DNA from: Ficedula albicollis
Lineage: Eukaryota > Chordata > Aves > Passeriformes > Muscicapidae
Direction of reading: 5' to 3'
DNA length: 64,000 nucleotides
Assembly: GCF_000247815.1 (NCBI RefSeq)
Contig: NC_021674.1
Coordinates: 30,574,420 to 30,638,419 of the forward strand
Of the stretch, positions 25,326 to 38,700 are shown one piece after another; position 1 is the stretch's first letter, and each line of letters begins with the position of its first letter. Under the pieces are notes generated by a model. It did no database searches. It saw only the letters and a list, made by a program, of their open reading frames with translations, and was not told the origin of the DNA. The position numbers and the translations under genes are program-made.

Positions 25326-27650
25326 TTCCAGAATTGTTCTCAGTCCTCAGGTTTGTTTTTTATTCAGTGCAAAGAAGAAAAAAGAAAATTGCTGGGAATT
25401 GCCCTCAGTTTCTAACAGTCTAAACTGCTTATGTATTTAGATAGATTAATATAACCCCTGGTCTGGGGCAAGAAGGTATGTTTGAAACATCTCCCTTCCC
25501 CTAGAGATGGTTTAGGCGTGGAACTAAAGCTGCTTAATGTGTGTTGATGTACAGGTACAATTCCACCCTGGGTCTAAGTGCAGATGCCCTACCTAGCCTT
25601 GACTGCCAAGGAATTGGAGGTGTGTGCTCTGTCAGCTGCATGACACACATGTGTCCATGTTGGGTAAAGATGGGAGGCTGCAGCAATCCCTATCACCCCC
25701 CTTTCCCTGCAAATGATAATGGAATGCAGCTAGCAATATCCAGTTTTGCATGGGGGATGATGGTCTGCCTCTTTCTTCTCTGCAGAACCTCCCCTTTTAA
25801 GAGCAGCTACGAGACAGGAACACATGCGACCCCCAGTACAGACTCTCTAGCACAAAACTCGTGGCAAAAATGAGAAAGCTTTATTATTTTCCATGGGTTG
25901 ACCCTCTTTAAGGCAGCTGAGAGGTTTTTTTAAACTGTGCACATTCAGGCCAGTAACTTCAGCACATCACTTCAGGGAGACCTGAGTGCACCATGCCCCA
26001 GAGCTGCCTTGCTTTTGACCATGTTTTTCTTGCTGTGAGAGATGTTCTTCTGCAAGAGGAGCTTCAAAAAACACTTTTCCATGTCTCTGAAGCAGTCAGA
26101 TATAAGGACAGGAGGGGAGAGCTTACTTTCTAGCCTGTATGTGAAGGTATTAAGCAGAGGGCTGGGCCCCTGCTGACAGACCCAAATGACTGTCCTCTTA
26201 GACATTTTTTAATCTGTTAGACAGCTGCCATCCAACTCAGACCCCAAATATTTATTTTACTTCTGAGGTGTCATCCTCAAAACCATCTGTCGTACTGACG
26301 TGAGCACTAGGGAAAACAGCCCCACTCTGACATCAGACACCAAACTCTCCCATCCCAGCAAGCCAGCACCAGCATCTGACCTTTGAAGATTTGTTTCTTT
26401 TCTTCTTTGCAGCTGGGGACTTGGAGAAAGGTGTGGGAAGTGAAAGAGGGGGCAGGGGAGTGGTGCTAGAGCTCAGCTCAGCGGGCTGCCCTGTGGAGCT
26501 GCTTTTATTTATCAGCCCTGAAATGCAGTTTTCACTATTTCCTGCCCTCTCTGGTGTGGGAATGTTCACCTGCCTTTGTAAATAGCTGAAGGAACAGTAA
26601 ATACTTTTATTTGTTTTTTGTTGTAAGATTAGGAAAAAATCTAGATTGTTGTTCACTTGTTAAGAGGGTCTTACGGAAGGACCCCTGTGGAAGTCAAACG
26701 TAGAAAACATGAATTTCCATATGGGAAGCTGAGGTCAAACATCAGATTGTACAGAGAAGAGGTGGCTTATATGGTATGGAAGAGAGGTAGAGGGGCAAAA
26801 GAGATGAAGGCTGTCTCACACAGATCACTAAGATCCCCATTATCTCCAGGTGAGCACTGTCTGCAGAGAAGGAAATGACCACAGAGAGAAGAAAGGAGCA
26901 TCTCTGAAACACACAGCTGATTCGAGAGCATGGGCAGTGTCCACCCCAATGTCTGGCACTGCCCAGAGGTGAACAGCCACAGAGTTATTGCCTTCATACA
27001 GCAGAGACACCGAGCTGGGCACTGCCCAGCTCTTTCCAGGACACTCCCCAAACTTTATCACAGAACTACAACCTCCAAACCAGCCTGACCATTTTGATTA
27101 TTGAATTTCAGGTGAAGGCTTAGTAATGCTTACCATGTTCTTCCCATCTGCTTCCTGATAAGTTTATGTTGCCTCTTCTTCCTCTTCCATTCCTTTCCCA
27201 CGTCCCTCTCTGCAGTGTGGAGAGCTTTTGAAAACTCCTTGGTGTTGCTATCCCTGCCTACTGGAGGTGAGAGGAAAATCCCAGGAGAGAATTATTTCTG
27301 AGGCCACAAGAAACAGCACGTCCTCGTTGGCTCCCCAACCGCAGTGATGAAGCATACCTGGAGCACAAGACGTTTTTATTACCCCCTATATTCACCATCT
27401 GGGAGATTTGTTCATGCCAAAACAAAAAGTGGGGTCAGGCCTAGGAGAATGGGGGCTGTGATCTATGGATGCATGCCCAGATTCTGGGATTAAAAGTGCC
27501 TTGTCCTCAGCAACTCTGAGCAAAGGCTTCAAAGGCAGAGACAGGTGAGGCACTAAAGCAACTGGCTTCAGTTTGGCTGACCCTGCAGGGAATTTAAGGA
27601 GTTTCCTGACCAAATGGGCCAAGACAAAGGAGCTGGGTTGGCTTGACCCT
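25326..27650. other. unique noncoding stretch
   Basis: No supported gene or clear repeat. Confidence 0.4.
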
Positions 27651-27758
27651 TGATTGGAGTGAACTGATTGTTGTAAAAAGACTATTTTAATTTTTATAAT
27701 GCGTTGATTGGAGTGGACTGATTTTTGTAAAAAGACTATTTTAATTTTTATAATGCTA
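27651..27758. repeat. 54-bp tandem duplication, two copies
   Basis: TGATTGGAGTGAACTGATTG at 27651 recurs at 27705 as TGATTGGAGTGGACTGATTT, each followed by TTGTAAAAAGACTATTTTAA and TTTTTATAATGC. Two substitutions seen. Confidence 0.93.
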
Positions 27759-28394
27759 TAAATGTACATGGTGCAATGCTATTTAAAAATTGAATTGGTT
27801 GAAATTTCACAGAGTTTGAAGCAAAGGTTTCCAGGAACAGACCCCTGCTGTACAAATGCTGATCCTCAATGTCCAAAGTGAGTATGGCATGGGCTATGCT
27901 TGACAGCTTCCCAGGAGGAAGGGTTATGCTTCATAAGTAATAGCTGTGATTTTTAAAGGAGCATTTGTTTGAAGACCAGCTGTACTGTGAATTACAGTTG
28001 GAAAGAAGCAACATAGCAGATGCAGTCTTGTGAAAGCAGTGCAGGCAAATACAGTGTTAAGAGAGGTTTATAGACCCAAGTTCTGGCTTGGTGGCTCATT
28101 GGGGTCCCTGGAGCTTTGAGAAGCCCAGGCACTTAGCAATCCCCACAGTCTTACAAAGCCTTGGCTAGATAAAGGGGACTCATCAGCTCATTCTGCTACT
28201 TTTTTTTCACATTTCAGGAGCACTGAAGACTATGTTAAATAGTACAATCCCCCGGTACTAAAACTTACTGTAGCTCATGAATGGTGTTTTACCATAATGA
28301 AAATTGGTCACTTGTTCCTCTTGATTTTCTTTTGCATTGCAGTCCTGCTCTAGTTTATGATGTTTTTTTGCCTCTGGCTACTTAATTTATGCAA
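27759..28394. other. unique noncoding stretch
   Basis: AT-rich, with no supported gene or repeat. Confidence 0.4.
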
Positions 28395-28870
28395 TTCTGT
28401 CTTAAGAAAGACTTTGTCAAAAGTTCTGTGGGAATTCAGTAGCCTGTAGCTACTCATTCTCCATTGCCTTTTTATCCTAAGTCCAATCAAACAATGAAAC
28501 GTGATTTCCACGTGTTGAAAATTTGCTTGTTAGACCTTAACGTATCTCAATCAGTGGCACTGTAATTATGTTTTAAATTTTCATTATAGAACTTGTTTAT
28601 CAGAATAAGATGTATTGATTTGCATGGGATGAGTAACCCTAGTGTTTCTGAAAATGGTAGACTTGGTGTTTGCTGTCTTTCAGCTAAATAATTTTGTTGA
28701 GAGATTACGTATTTTCCTCCAAAATTTCTTTCTCAGGTGCCTTCAGAATTTTTTGACCTGGGCCATCAGACAGTGGTGATTTATAACTCATTAATGTAGT
28801 GCATTTATTCTAACTTCTTTTTCTTTTGACACATCAGTTCCTGACAGTGCCTCATCTTTACGTGCAGGTT
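28395..28870 (-). mobile_element. ancient CR1/L3-like LINE fragment, reverse-transcriptase region
   Basis: On the minus strand, AACTTTTGACAAAGTC near 28420 matches DNA coding the AFDKV end of the DFSKAFDKV motif of CR1-type reverse transcriptase. Upstream, near 28765, ATAAATCACCA...CTGATGG...ATTCTGAAGG matches DNA coding the KSPGPDG...VLKEL segment. The two lie about 345 bp apart in the correct order and orientation, as expected in an intact RT. The frame is heavily degraded by stops and substitutions, so this is an old, inactive copy. The subfamily is an inference; the RT-order match is the evidence. Confidence 0.65.
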
Positions 28871-30022
28871 GTTAGACCCACATATAATTAAGCTTTTCCA
28901 GCACTTCCCATCATAAGATCTTACTTTTCAATATGTAAGAGCATTTCCGGGCAGAGGTTTTTTCATGGTTACTCAGTCTTCCTTTTTGGGATACATGCAT
29001 TTGTTACATCCAAAATGATGTAACAGTTTTTAAGGATGAAGCCTGAAAAAATTACGCCTTTGTGCACATTAAATAAATAAAGGTGACCTTTTCTTTTCTG
29101 TGTCCAGCATGCTGTGGAAAAATAAGACTTAAAATTGAGCATTTGGGTAGCCTCTGAGTCAGGAATGCACCCTTTGTCTCTCTATGAACCGGCCCCAAAT
29201 GTGGTCTCAAAACTGTGATTTGCACATCCCTACTGGGAATTACTTGGATAGAAGCATCATTGCCCTGTCTGTCCTAAGCATGTTTGATGCCTCAGGCTGT
29301 GCAGAATTGCTGTTCAAGGTCTGCAGCCATGTGGAGCCAACTTTTAGTGGCTGCTGGGGCAGCAGATTTTTACAAGAGCCTGGTGAGGTTTGGAACTTCA
29401 CCTGGGAGCTGATAAGAGCAAGAGGGAGAGAGGGAAACAAGGCTGGGATTTGGAGAAGGGTGAAAGACTGAAACACAACGAGCAAAGGGACTGGGCCTGG
29501 AAAATGATCTGGGATCAGGGAGTCAGGCTGGGACTGAGATTAGAGAGGATGAGACCAAGCCTAGGTGACTGTGTGATCTCCCCTCCTGGCCAGCAGTACA
29601 GCATTGGATTTGCACAGCTTTGCAGGCTCTGTTTCTGCTTACAGCCAGTGGCACTCCTAGGGAACGCTTCGACTGACCTATATTAAGTGCCTGCTTAGGA
29701 TGAATCATGGCTCAGGACCACTGTGTTTTCTCTGCCTTGAAGACAAAAGGCTCATCAGATGATGAGCTCTGACCACACCTCTGTCTGATGAGAGGGGGCC
29801 CGGGCTCACAGTTGCAGGAGGGACACAGCTGCTGAGCCCTCCGGGAGATTTAACCTCCGAGGGTGATGACAACTGGGGACCTGCTATATGGCACATATCC
29901 CTGGTCCCAGGCTGGCACCAACACCCTCTGCAGGGCATCTCTGCATGACACATCCAACCCCTGCTGCCCCTGGATGCAGTGCTGACTCCTTGGTCCTTCC
30001 CCTGGGGTTGATGGGGATGGGT
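28871..30022. other. unique noncoding stretch
   Basis: No supported gene. It ends at the start of the GATGG array. Confidence 0.4.
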
Positions 30023-30596
30023 TGGGATGGGATGGGATGGGATGGGATGGGATGGGATGGGATGGGATGGGATGGGATGGGATGGGATGGGATGGGATGG
30101 GATGGGATGGGATGGGATGGGATGGGATGGGATGGGATGGGATGGGATGGGATGGGATGGGATGGGATGGGATGGGATGGGATGGGATGGGATGGGATGG
30201 GATGGGATGGGATGGGATGGGATGGGATGGGATGGGATGGGATGGGATGGGATGGGATGGGATGGGATGGGATGGGATGGGATGGGATGGGATGGGATGG
30301 GATGGGATGGGATGGGATGGGATGGGATGGGATGGGATGGGATGGGATGGGATGGGATGGGATGGGATGGGATGGGATGGGATGGGATGGGATGGGATGG
30401 GATGGGATGGGATGGGATGGGATGGGATGGGATGGGATGGGATGGGATGGGATGGGATGGGATGGGATGGGATGGGATGGGATGGGATGGGATGGGATGG
30501 GATGGGATGGGATGGGATGGGATGGGATGGGATGGGATGGGATGGGATGGGATGGGATGGGATGGGATGGGATGGGATGGGATGGGATGGGATGGG
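30023..30596. repeat. perfect (GATGG)n pentanucleotide array, about 115 units
   Basis: A 5-bp unit repeats without a single visible change over 574 bp. Each unit gives a GGG triplet spaced by AT, so the plus strand is a continuous run of potential G-quadruplex motifs with 2-nt loops. Because 5 is not a multiple of 3, all three plus frames give the same Gly-Met-Gly-Trp-Asp repeat and the minus frames Pro-Ser-His-Pro-Ile; none is a gene. Confidence 0.98.
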
Positions 30597-32703
30597 GTTG
30601 TATGGGAGGCCAGTCCTCAGTGACCAGGGTTGTGTGAGTGGGGAGATAATGGTGAGACCGTACAGAGACAGCAGCAAGCCCTGGAAAGGAGTTGAAGAGG
30701 ATGGAGGGGAGCAGAGACAAATGTGACAGGGTGTCTTGGAGGCACTGATGGAAAAGGCTTGGTGTTGTGCTTGTGGAGGAGCTCTGGACTGGAACACCAG
30801 CAAGGGAGGGGAATATGACTGGGAGCACAGGGACTGAGAAAGCAGAAAGGGGCACAGGAGATGAGGAACCCAACCGTGAAGGCAGCAGAGCGAACACCAA
30901 GGAGAAAGGAAATACTGAAATGCTATTTATTAAGTTTGTGCTGCCTACCTTGTGCAGTGAATGAAACAGGGCCCTGCGGGGAAAACACTGTGTAGCCACA
31001 TAGTTAATGCATAAGGGAGCAAACTAATGGTTGCCTGAAGATCCCTGCCTTTTCCTAATTTTTCAGTGTTTGACTTTGTACTGTCATTTTAATAAGTTTT
31101 GTTATGTGTCAGATGTACATACTCTGCTGTAATGTTTCTGGAATGAGTGATGTGCGTCCTCATTTTCACCCTGTTGCATCTCACAATGTTTCTCTGTTTA
31201 ATGCTTGGTCCAAAAAGCAACTTACCCCTCCAGCCTTTTCCTGCTTTCCTACTAGCAGGTATGAGCTTGAAGGAAAATACAGACCTTCAATGCTGCTGCC
31301 TAAAGGCAGGAACATTGTCCACTGAATTTCACTGTCATTTAATGTCTTATCCTGGATGCAAATGCTCACGTGCTTTACACTAGAGCAATAGAAACAGGCA
31401 AGGAAATCAAAGATATATTTCTGTTCTGTTTTTGTATTACCAGTCGTGTTTAATGCAGTGCACTTAAAGTGCCTGTGGAATACATTAGAGTGGTTTTGAT
31501 GGCAAATTTAACTGCCAAACTATTGCCTGCCTCACTGGGATTCCTTCCCATCTTCAAATCCATATACTCCATGTCTCACTTCACCACTAATGGGAGAGGG
31601 GTGACATGTTCTGCCAGCCTAGCAAGAGCAGAGCCTGAGGAGTTTGGAATCATTCCTGGGTTGTTCAATATCACCCAGGAGACAAGGCTCATGCCTGTGC
31701 AACAAACATCGCCAGGTTAGCGCGGAACGACTGACACTGACCTATTATCTCCTTCCTTGGCAGATCTCTCTGAATCACAAGGCCCAGAGGTTCATCTGGT
31801 GATTTGAGAATTAGCTGCAGTGATGACAAGCATGGCTGGCCAGAAATGGAGATAAGAGGGTGTTGGTATCTATTCCTCCCTTCATGCACACCTAAGCCTG
31901 TGATGGATGTTTTAGGTTCAGTGACTGTGGCCCAGGGACGACCATTTTGAGGGAAGCTCCAAGGCTGGGGCTTAACCCTCAGTCCAGCTTTTGCTTGTCC
32001 CATAAATACCACAAACCAACAAAAATATCACACAGCAATTCATTCAAAACTTCTCATGAAATAAATGTAATGAAAAACAAGGAAAAATCCCCTTTTGGAA
32101 CTTGCAACACAAACGTTACTCTGTTAGCCCACAAAATTCAGAGTAAACCTGACTAGAAACTGAAGTGGAAGCCAGATGTCTGTTTCCATTGTCCATCAGA
32201 GAGAAATGCCAAGGAAAAAGGAAACAGCAGAATGTGAAAAGCAAATTGGATTTTAAAAAGCATTGCAAGGATAAGCTTTTGAGGGACCCTCTATAAACCT
32301 GCACATGCAATGTTTAGCATGCCAGCATCCATTCAGGTTAACTAGACTGGAGTCCTGTGCCACAAACTGTGTGAATAACCTAAAATCACAACAAATGAGT
32401 GAGTGGCACCCATATGTTATTGGAGAAAAAAGTACAAATGTGGGTGCGATGGGGCTGGTGGGGTTTGCACCTTCACAGGAAATAAGGATGACACGTTTAT
32501 GCTGTGCTCACTTGATTGTGGAGAAAATGTTTTCTCACATGCACATCACTTCTAGGAGTCCCAGAGACCAACCTTTCATCCTGTCCTGGTCACTTTTTGT
32601 CTGTATTATTAACAGATGCATTAGGAGGATTGTATCTGCTTGCAATCTGTTTCCAGATTGCAAAGGAGAGCCGTTCTGCCTGGATAAAACATATCTGTGA
32701 GTA
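30597..32703. other. unique noncoding stretch
   Basis: No supported gene or recognised repeat. Confidence 0.4.
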
Positions 32704-32773
32704 TCTATGGCAGTGCAGAAAGGAGGGTGTAATGCCAAGTGTCTATGGCAGTGCAGAAAGGAGGGTGTAATGC
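32704..32773. repeat. 32-bp duplication at 38-bp spacing
   Basis: TCTATGGCAGTGCAGAAAGG plus AGGGTGTAATGC occurs at 32704-32735 and 32742-32773 with no difference, separated by CAAGTG. The second copy ends within two bases of the left boundary of the 1,504-bp duplication. Confidence 0.95.
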
Positions 32774-35700
32774 AATGCCTCTCTGAGTGCCAGAGAGAGC
32801 TGAGCAGTGGCAGGACTGGATACCAGGTCTTGAGGACTCTGCTGGGCTGCCCAGAGATCTGAGGGGGCAGACTGGGTCTGCCGCAGGAGAGGGGGAAGTC
32901 ACATAACCCAAGGATCTTCAGAAGCAGTTGTATTTTGGCTAGCAGTAAGGAAGGGAAAAACATTTAAAGAAGATACTGCCTTCTTACAGTAAACAGAGTT
33001 GTAATCATTGTGGAAGTAAGGTGGACAAAAGGACTGGATAGCTCAAGGAAATGGCCTGAACTGAGTCAAGCTCAGCAATGATTAAAAGCTGCTACCACTT
33101 ACAGCAGTTCAGGGGATATTTGAGATGAGCTGATAGATGTGACACCACAGACATTCACATCTTTGCAGCACCACCTAATTGGCTCCCATGTTGGCAGTCT
33201 CAGCAGCCATGCTGTAGTTCAAAGGGGTTGTGGGGAGTAAATCCACTGCTCTGGGTGGGGAACAACCTGGGGTGCTCTGGCAAAGCAGGGGATGGAGGCA
33301 TAGGTAAGCTTGTCGTGCCAGTGGCTTTGTTTTTATTGCTTTGAGGAGAAATAAAAGCTCCCAGCAATTCCAGCCATCAGCCCAGTACTGCTCCGAGAAC
33401 TGAGATCTTTCCAATAAAGCAAGCCAACAGCAAGGCAAGAATTTGTAGCCCTGCTCCTCTAATTGCAAGGCTCTTCCCCAGCCCCATTAATTTCCTGCGA
33501 AACTGAGAAGTTTAGTCAGCATTAAATCTGGGAATGTTGCCTTCCACTGGGGCTCTCTGTTACAAAGCAGACAGGGTTACATTTTTGCTGTGACAAATAT
33601 TTTATTGACATTGATACAATATATACATTGCAAAAGAACATTCAGGATAAAGTATTTCTCTATTTCAGTTGGGAGACACGTTTCGTATACAGATGGCTGG
33701 AGTAAATCTAGCCTCACAATTAAAATCTGTTTAGAGTTTGTAGCAAAGTGACTGATGGATTTGGCTCAGTGCTCCATCAATCCCCCCTCCCCATGCCTCT
33801 CTGTAGAACAACATTGATGGCAGGTCATAAATAGCCATTTGTACAAAGTGCAGGAACTCTTTAAGTATCATTTTATAGCTAGTATATATATTCCAAGTGG
33901 CTGGCAAAATGCAAAGTGCTTGGGGTCTTTAAGTAGCAAAGGCAACAGACCATGGGTGGACAGCAATACCCTTCTATTTGTACCAAGGGTGCCCATTTGA
34001 ACCTTACATTTGTTACCAATATAGGAATGAGGATAATTGTTAATATTCTGGTAAATTCTTTATTTGCAACATGCACAAAATTCAGGTCCTTTTTTAAAGA
34101 GAGAGAGGCACTAAACAGGTTTGCCTGGCCACATCGGTGCCTGTCTCTCCCCAACACATCAGATTAGTGCACATTTTCACTTTGCTTTTTGGTCTATATT
34201 CTTGCATAATTTTAGTACACACCACTAAACAGCCACTTTTTTATTCTCCACAAGTTTTTTGTCTCAAGGCTGGAGGCAATGCCTCTCTGAGTGCCAGAGA
34301 GAGCTGAGCAGTGGCAGGACTGGATACCAGGTCTTGAGGACTCTGCTGGGCTGCCCAGAGATCTGAGGGGGCAGACTGGGTCTGCCGCAGGAGAGGGGGA
34401 AGTCACATAACCCAAGGATCTTCAGAAGCAGTTGTATTTTGGCTAGCAGTAAGGAAGGGAAAAACATTTAAAGAAGATACTGCCTTCTTACAGTAAACAG
34501 AGTTGTAATCATTGTGGAAGTAAGGTGGACAAAAGGACTGGATAGCTCAAGGAAATGGCCTGAACTGAGTCAAGCTCAGCAATGATTAAAAGCTGCTACC
34601 ACTTACAGCAGTTCAGGGGATATTTGAGATGAGCTGATAGATGTGACACCACAGACATTCACATCTTTGCAGCACCACCTAATTGGCTCCCATGTTGGCA
34701 GTCTCAGCAGCCATGCTGTAGTTCAAAGGGGTTGTGGGGAGTAAATCCACTGCTCTGGGTGGGGAACAACCTGGGGTGCTCTGGCAAAGCAGGGGATGGA
34801 GGCATAGGTAAGCTTGTCGTGCCAGTGGCTTTGTTTTTATTGCTTTGAGGAGAAATAAAAGCTCCCAGCAATTCCAGCCATCAGCCCAGTACTGCTCCGA
34901 GAGCTGAGATCTTTCCAATAAAGCAAGCCAACAGCAAGGCAAGAATTTGTAGCCCTGCTCCTCTAATTGCAAGGCTCTTCCCCAGCCCCATTAATTTCCT
35001 GCGAAACTGAGAAGTTTAGTCAGCATTAAATCTGGGAATGTTGCCTTCCACTGGGGCTCTCTGTTACAAAGCAGACAGGGTTACATTTTTGCTGTGACAA
35101 ATATTTTATTGACATTGATACAATATATACATTGCAAAAGAACATTCAGGATAAAGTATTTCTCTATTTCAGTTGGGAGACACGTTTCGTATACAGATGG
35201 CTGGAGTAAATCTAGCCTCACAATTAAAATCTGTTTAGAGTTTGTAGCAAAGTGACTGATGGATTTGGCTCAGTGCTCCATCAATCCCCCCTCCCCATGC
35301 CTCTCTGTAGAACAACATTGATGGCAGGTCATAAATAGCCATTTGTACAAAGTGCAGGAACTCTTTAAGTATCATTTTATAGCTAGTATATATATTCCAA
35401 GTGGCTGGCAAAATGCAAAGTGCTTGGGGTCTTTAAGTAGCAAAGGCAACAGACCATGGGTGGACAGCAATACCCTTCTATTTGTACCAAGGGTGCCCAT
35501 TTGAACCTTACATTTGTTACCAATATAGGAATGAGGATAATTGTTAATATTCTGGTAAATTCTTTATTTGCAACATGCACAAAATTCAGGTCCTTTTTTA
35601 AAGAGAGAGAGGCACTAAACAGGTTTGCCTGGCCACATCGGTGCCTGTCTCTCCCCAACACATCAGATTAGTGCGCATTTTCACTTTGCTTTTTGGTCTA

Positions 35701-35779
35701 TATTCTTGCATAATTTTAGTAGACACCACTAAACAGCCACTTTTTTCTTCTCCACAAGTTTTTTGTCTCAAGGCTGGAG
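32772..35779. repeat. 1,504-bp tandem duplication, two copies
   Basis: Copy 1 is 32772-34275 and copy 2 is 34276-35779, head to tail. Both start GCAATGCCTCTCTGAGTGCC and end TTGTCTCAAGGCTGGAG. I find four substitutions and no length change: CGAGAACTG/CGAGAGCTG, AGTGCACATT/AGTGCGCATT, AGTACACACC/AGTAGACACC and TTTTTATTCTCC/TTTTTCTTCTCC. Near-identical short frames therefore appear twice but carry no recognisable domain. About 0.3% divergence is in the range of ordinary heterozygosity, so either a very recent duplication or two haplotypes assembled in series is possible. Confidence 0.96.
33601..33606 (-). other. possible polyadenylation signal (weak)
   Basis: TTTATT on plus gives AATAAA on the minus strand, and the sequence around it (33590-34100) is AT-rich, unique and UTR-like. 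The second duplication copy has the same word at 35105. There is no supporting coding exon, so this is only a candidate 3' end of a minus-strand transcript. Confidence 0.12.
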
Positions 35780-38700
35780 GAAAATCAGGCTGTGTCGGAA
35801 GGTTCTACGAATTATTAATTATTTTAGTGGTGCTTAACACTGTGATGGAAGGGGCCAGTTGATCATCAGACAAGTTAAAACTGAAGGCTGTACTAAAATG
35901 TAGAATACAAAGGTAAAAGCTCTCTGCAGTAACAGTGGCCACATGTCATGGACATGGGAGGTAGCAGAGGTGTGGAGCAGAATTGTGTGATGCATCCCCT
36001 TGTCTCGCCAAGCAGAGGAGCATCTTGAGCAGCCCTGAGCAGGGAGAGGCAGCCTGGTCCTGCTGCAGCAGGACTGCTGTGTGTCCTCACAGGTGCCTCT
36101 GTGGTTAACCTGTTCCTAAAGGCAATCTTAGCCCAGGAGGCATCCTGGCAGTGCCCCAGAGCATAGCAACTTCAAGCACATGGCCACGGGCTGCTGCTGT
36201 GCTACAGGTGGGTGATAGCAGTGTGTGTGTCTCCCCTGGTGGGACACAAGCCAGGTTCCTGAGCTGCACATCTTCTGTCCTGCTGCACAGAGACCATGGA
36301 GAGTGCCCTCAGCTGCAACAGAGGAGGCTGAGTGCTGGGGAAACCTCTCCTTTCAGGGTTTGCTATGCAGAAGCAATGCCCACATTGCTAGGAAATGTCC
36401 TTGCACTCACCTGAGATGTAAACCCAAGAATAAACTTCTGGTGATCGGAGCCTGAACAACGAGGTGAGGAGCTTTTCAATAGTACCTCTGAAGGAAGAGG
36501 GCTGTGGGTACCAGGAGGTCCTGCTGCCAGCATGGTAGAGGAAAGGAGAGTTTCAGGAGGAGGTTGAGGTTTGGATCTCATGGCTTTGGTGAGGCAATGA
36601 TGTTCTGTAGAACATCTCCTAACTCACTAACTTCTCCATACTTCCCCATGGAAACTTATGGGTTCAGCTCACGAGCTCACTGCTTCCAGGCACATTGTCC
36701 CTGCATTTGCCCCAAAAGCCAACTGTGACCTTAACAGCTTCCCCAATGAGTAACTACTGTGGGGTCTGAGGTGAGAGAAAATTTCTGGGAAGCTATGAAG
36801 ATTTTCATGTGTTATAAAGTAGTAATGATAGTCTAACCACTTGTAGTTAAGAGACAGAAATTAAAAAGCACTAAATTAAAAAGAGGTGGGCACATCTTTT
36901 TTCTTGGAGGAAACAGAGTCCTGCCATTTATTAATTATCTCTAACAGTGAGTAGTATTTTCTTCGAGGCAGGGAGAGCAATTTTCCTCCCTGACCTGTTG
37001 TGGCCTGACAACAGCAGCAAACCTTAGCTGAGGAATAAACAAGGAATTATTTATTTGTTCTTGGCTCAATTAATTTCTGGCTTGGAATCTCAGTGAAGAA
37101 TCAGGCTATTTTCACATGTCCATTGTAGTAAAATGGTGCCAGGCTGAGCCATTCCTGGAACTACCTCATGCCTGAGAATTAGGAGGGAACCACTATATTT
37201 GGAAATACACATAATCCTGCTATGCCACTGCAAAACACATTCCCCTTACAACAGGATGCAGTAGACTCCAACAGTCAAAAGCCTAGGAAACCTGATGCCA
37301 GGAAAACCCATCTGCTTTCCTAGGATGCCAGTCCAAGGCATAATCATGGTTGATGTTAAAAACATATCTGCAGAAAAACATGGAAACTGAGTTTTAGGTC
37401 CTGTCACTTAATAATTTTAGTCAAGCTCAGAAACACCCTGAAATCTGTCTCCAACAAATGCATCCCTTTTTAATCTGAATATATTTATTTTAAAAGGATC
37501 CCTCTTTTTGTTGTTGAATGAACAATTCAAACACAGGTGTGGCTGACCTCCTTTTTACACACTGTGTCAGAGAAGGCTGTAGAGATGACATTTGTGTGTG
37601 CCAATGTCTGCTGGCAAATACCTTTCTTGCATGGAGTAGGAGGATGGGAAGCAGAGGGCTCCAGTGCTCCAGTGATGGCTTTCAATTACAGGTGCTTTTG
37701 CACCAAGAACCTGGATTTACAGCTTTTCCTTCGTGTGAGAATGAAAATCAAATTGCTGTGCTGCTTTTTCATCCTACCAGAGTCAGCTACATTCTAGTAA
37801 AATGAAGAAGAAGGGAAAAAGAAGGCAGGTCATGAAGGCACCAAGTATGAGGAAGGACTTGTACAAGAACAGATTGGGAAGCCTTCCAAGCAAAAGTACA
37901 GATGTCTGGGATGCACATTTACCTGCTGCTTTGTTAACAGGCAGAAAGCACTTAGTCAGATGTTGGTCACCTTTAATGCTGCTCCCAAACCATACAGCAA
38001 AGAAAGGCTATGTGACACTGACCTGAGGACTCCCAGCTATTGTAGAGAGTTGGTCTTAATGGGACCTGGTAGACAAATGGTCTCAAACACAACTAGAGGT
38101 TTTGCAAGTTCACATAAAAACCAAGCATCTTAAACAGCTTCCTAGGCTCATCTTTGCTAAAAAGAAAACACATTAAAAATGCTGGCTCTCTCTGGATATG
38201 TTCATTTTGGATGGGTCCAATTCTACCACTGCGGTAGCCAAACCAGTCTTAGAAACAGTGGCAAGTTTGGGCCAGAAAGGCTTTGGACAGTATTTGCTAC
38301 CAGGTATTTTGGTTCATTTTTTTTGGCTGATAGACACTGAAGGGGCAAGGGCAAGACTTACAATGGCATGCTGCTGCTGTTGCTGTTCATTCCAGGCTAT
38401 TAGCATGAACAGAAACAGCCATTTCATGCTGATGCCACAAGATTTTCAGCCATCTGTAGCATTTAAGCCTTTCTCAATCCACTATGAAAAATAGCTCAGG
38501 GAAGACAGGTAGGGGAACAAATCCTTCGGCTCATCATAACAGCTAGGAAAAGGTGATAAGGGAGGAAGGATTGCAAATGCTCTTCTCTCTTGTAATGCTT
38601 CACTTCCACCAACCCAGTGGGGCAGAAATCAAGCTGAAAACCCCTCTAACATCCACAGTTGTAAGTAAAATGGTAATCTTTCCAGCTTGCCAATTCCCAA

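Noticed and set aside
29850..30999. Open frames of 198-371 codons with Gly-Met-Gly-Trp-Asp or Pro-Ser-His-Pro-Ile repeats
   Set aside because: A 5-bp repeat gives the same 5-residue peptide in every frame of a strand; this is a simple-repeat artefact, not a repeat protein.
33175..35671. Pairs of identical 71 to 97-codon frames as paralogous small genes
   Set aside because: They are copies created by the 1,504-bp tandem duplication and have no domain or conservation evidence.
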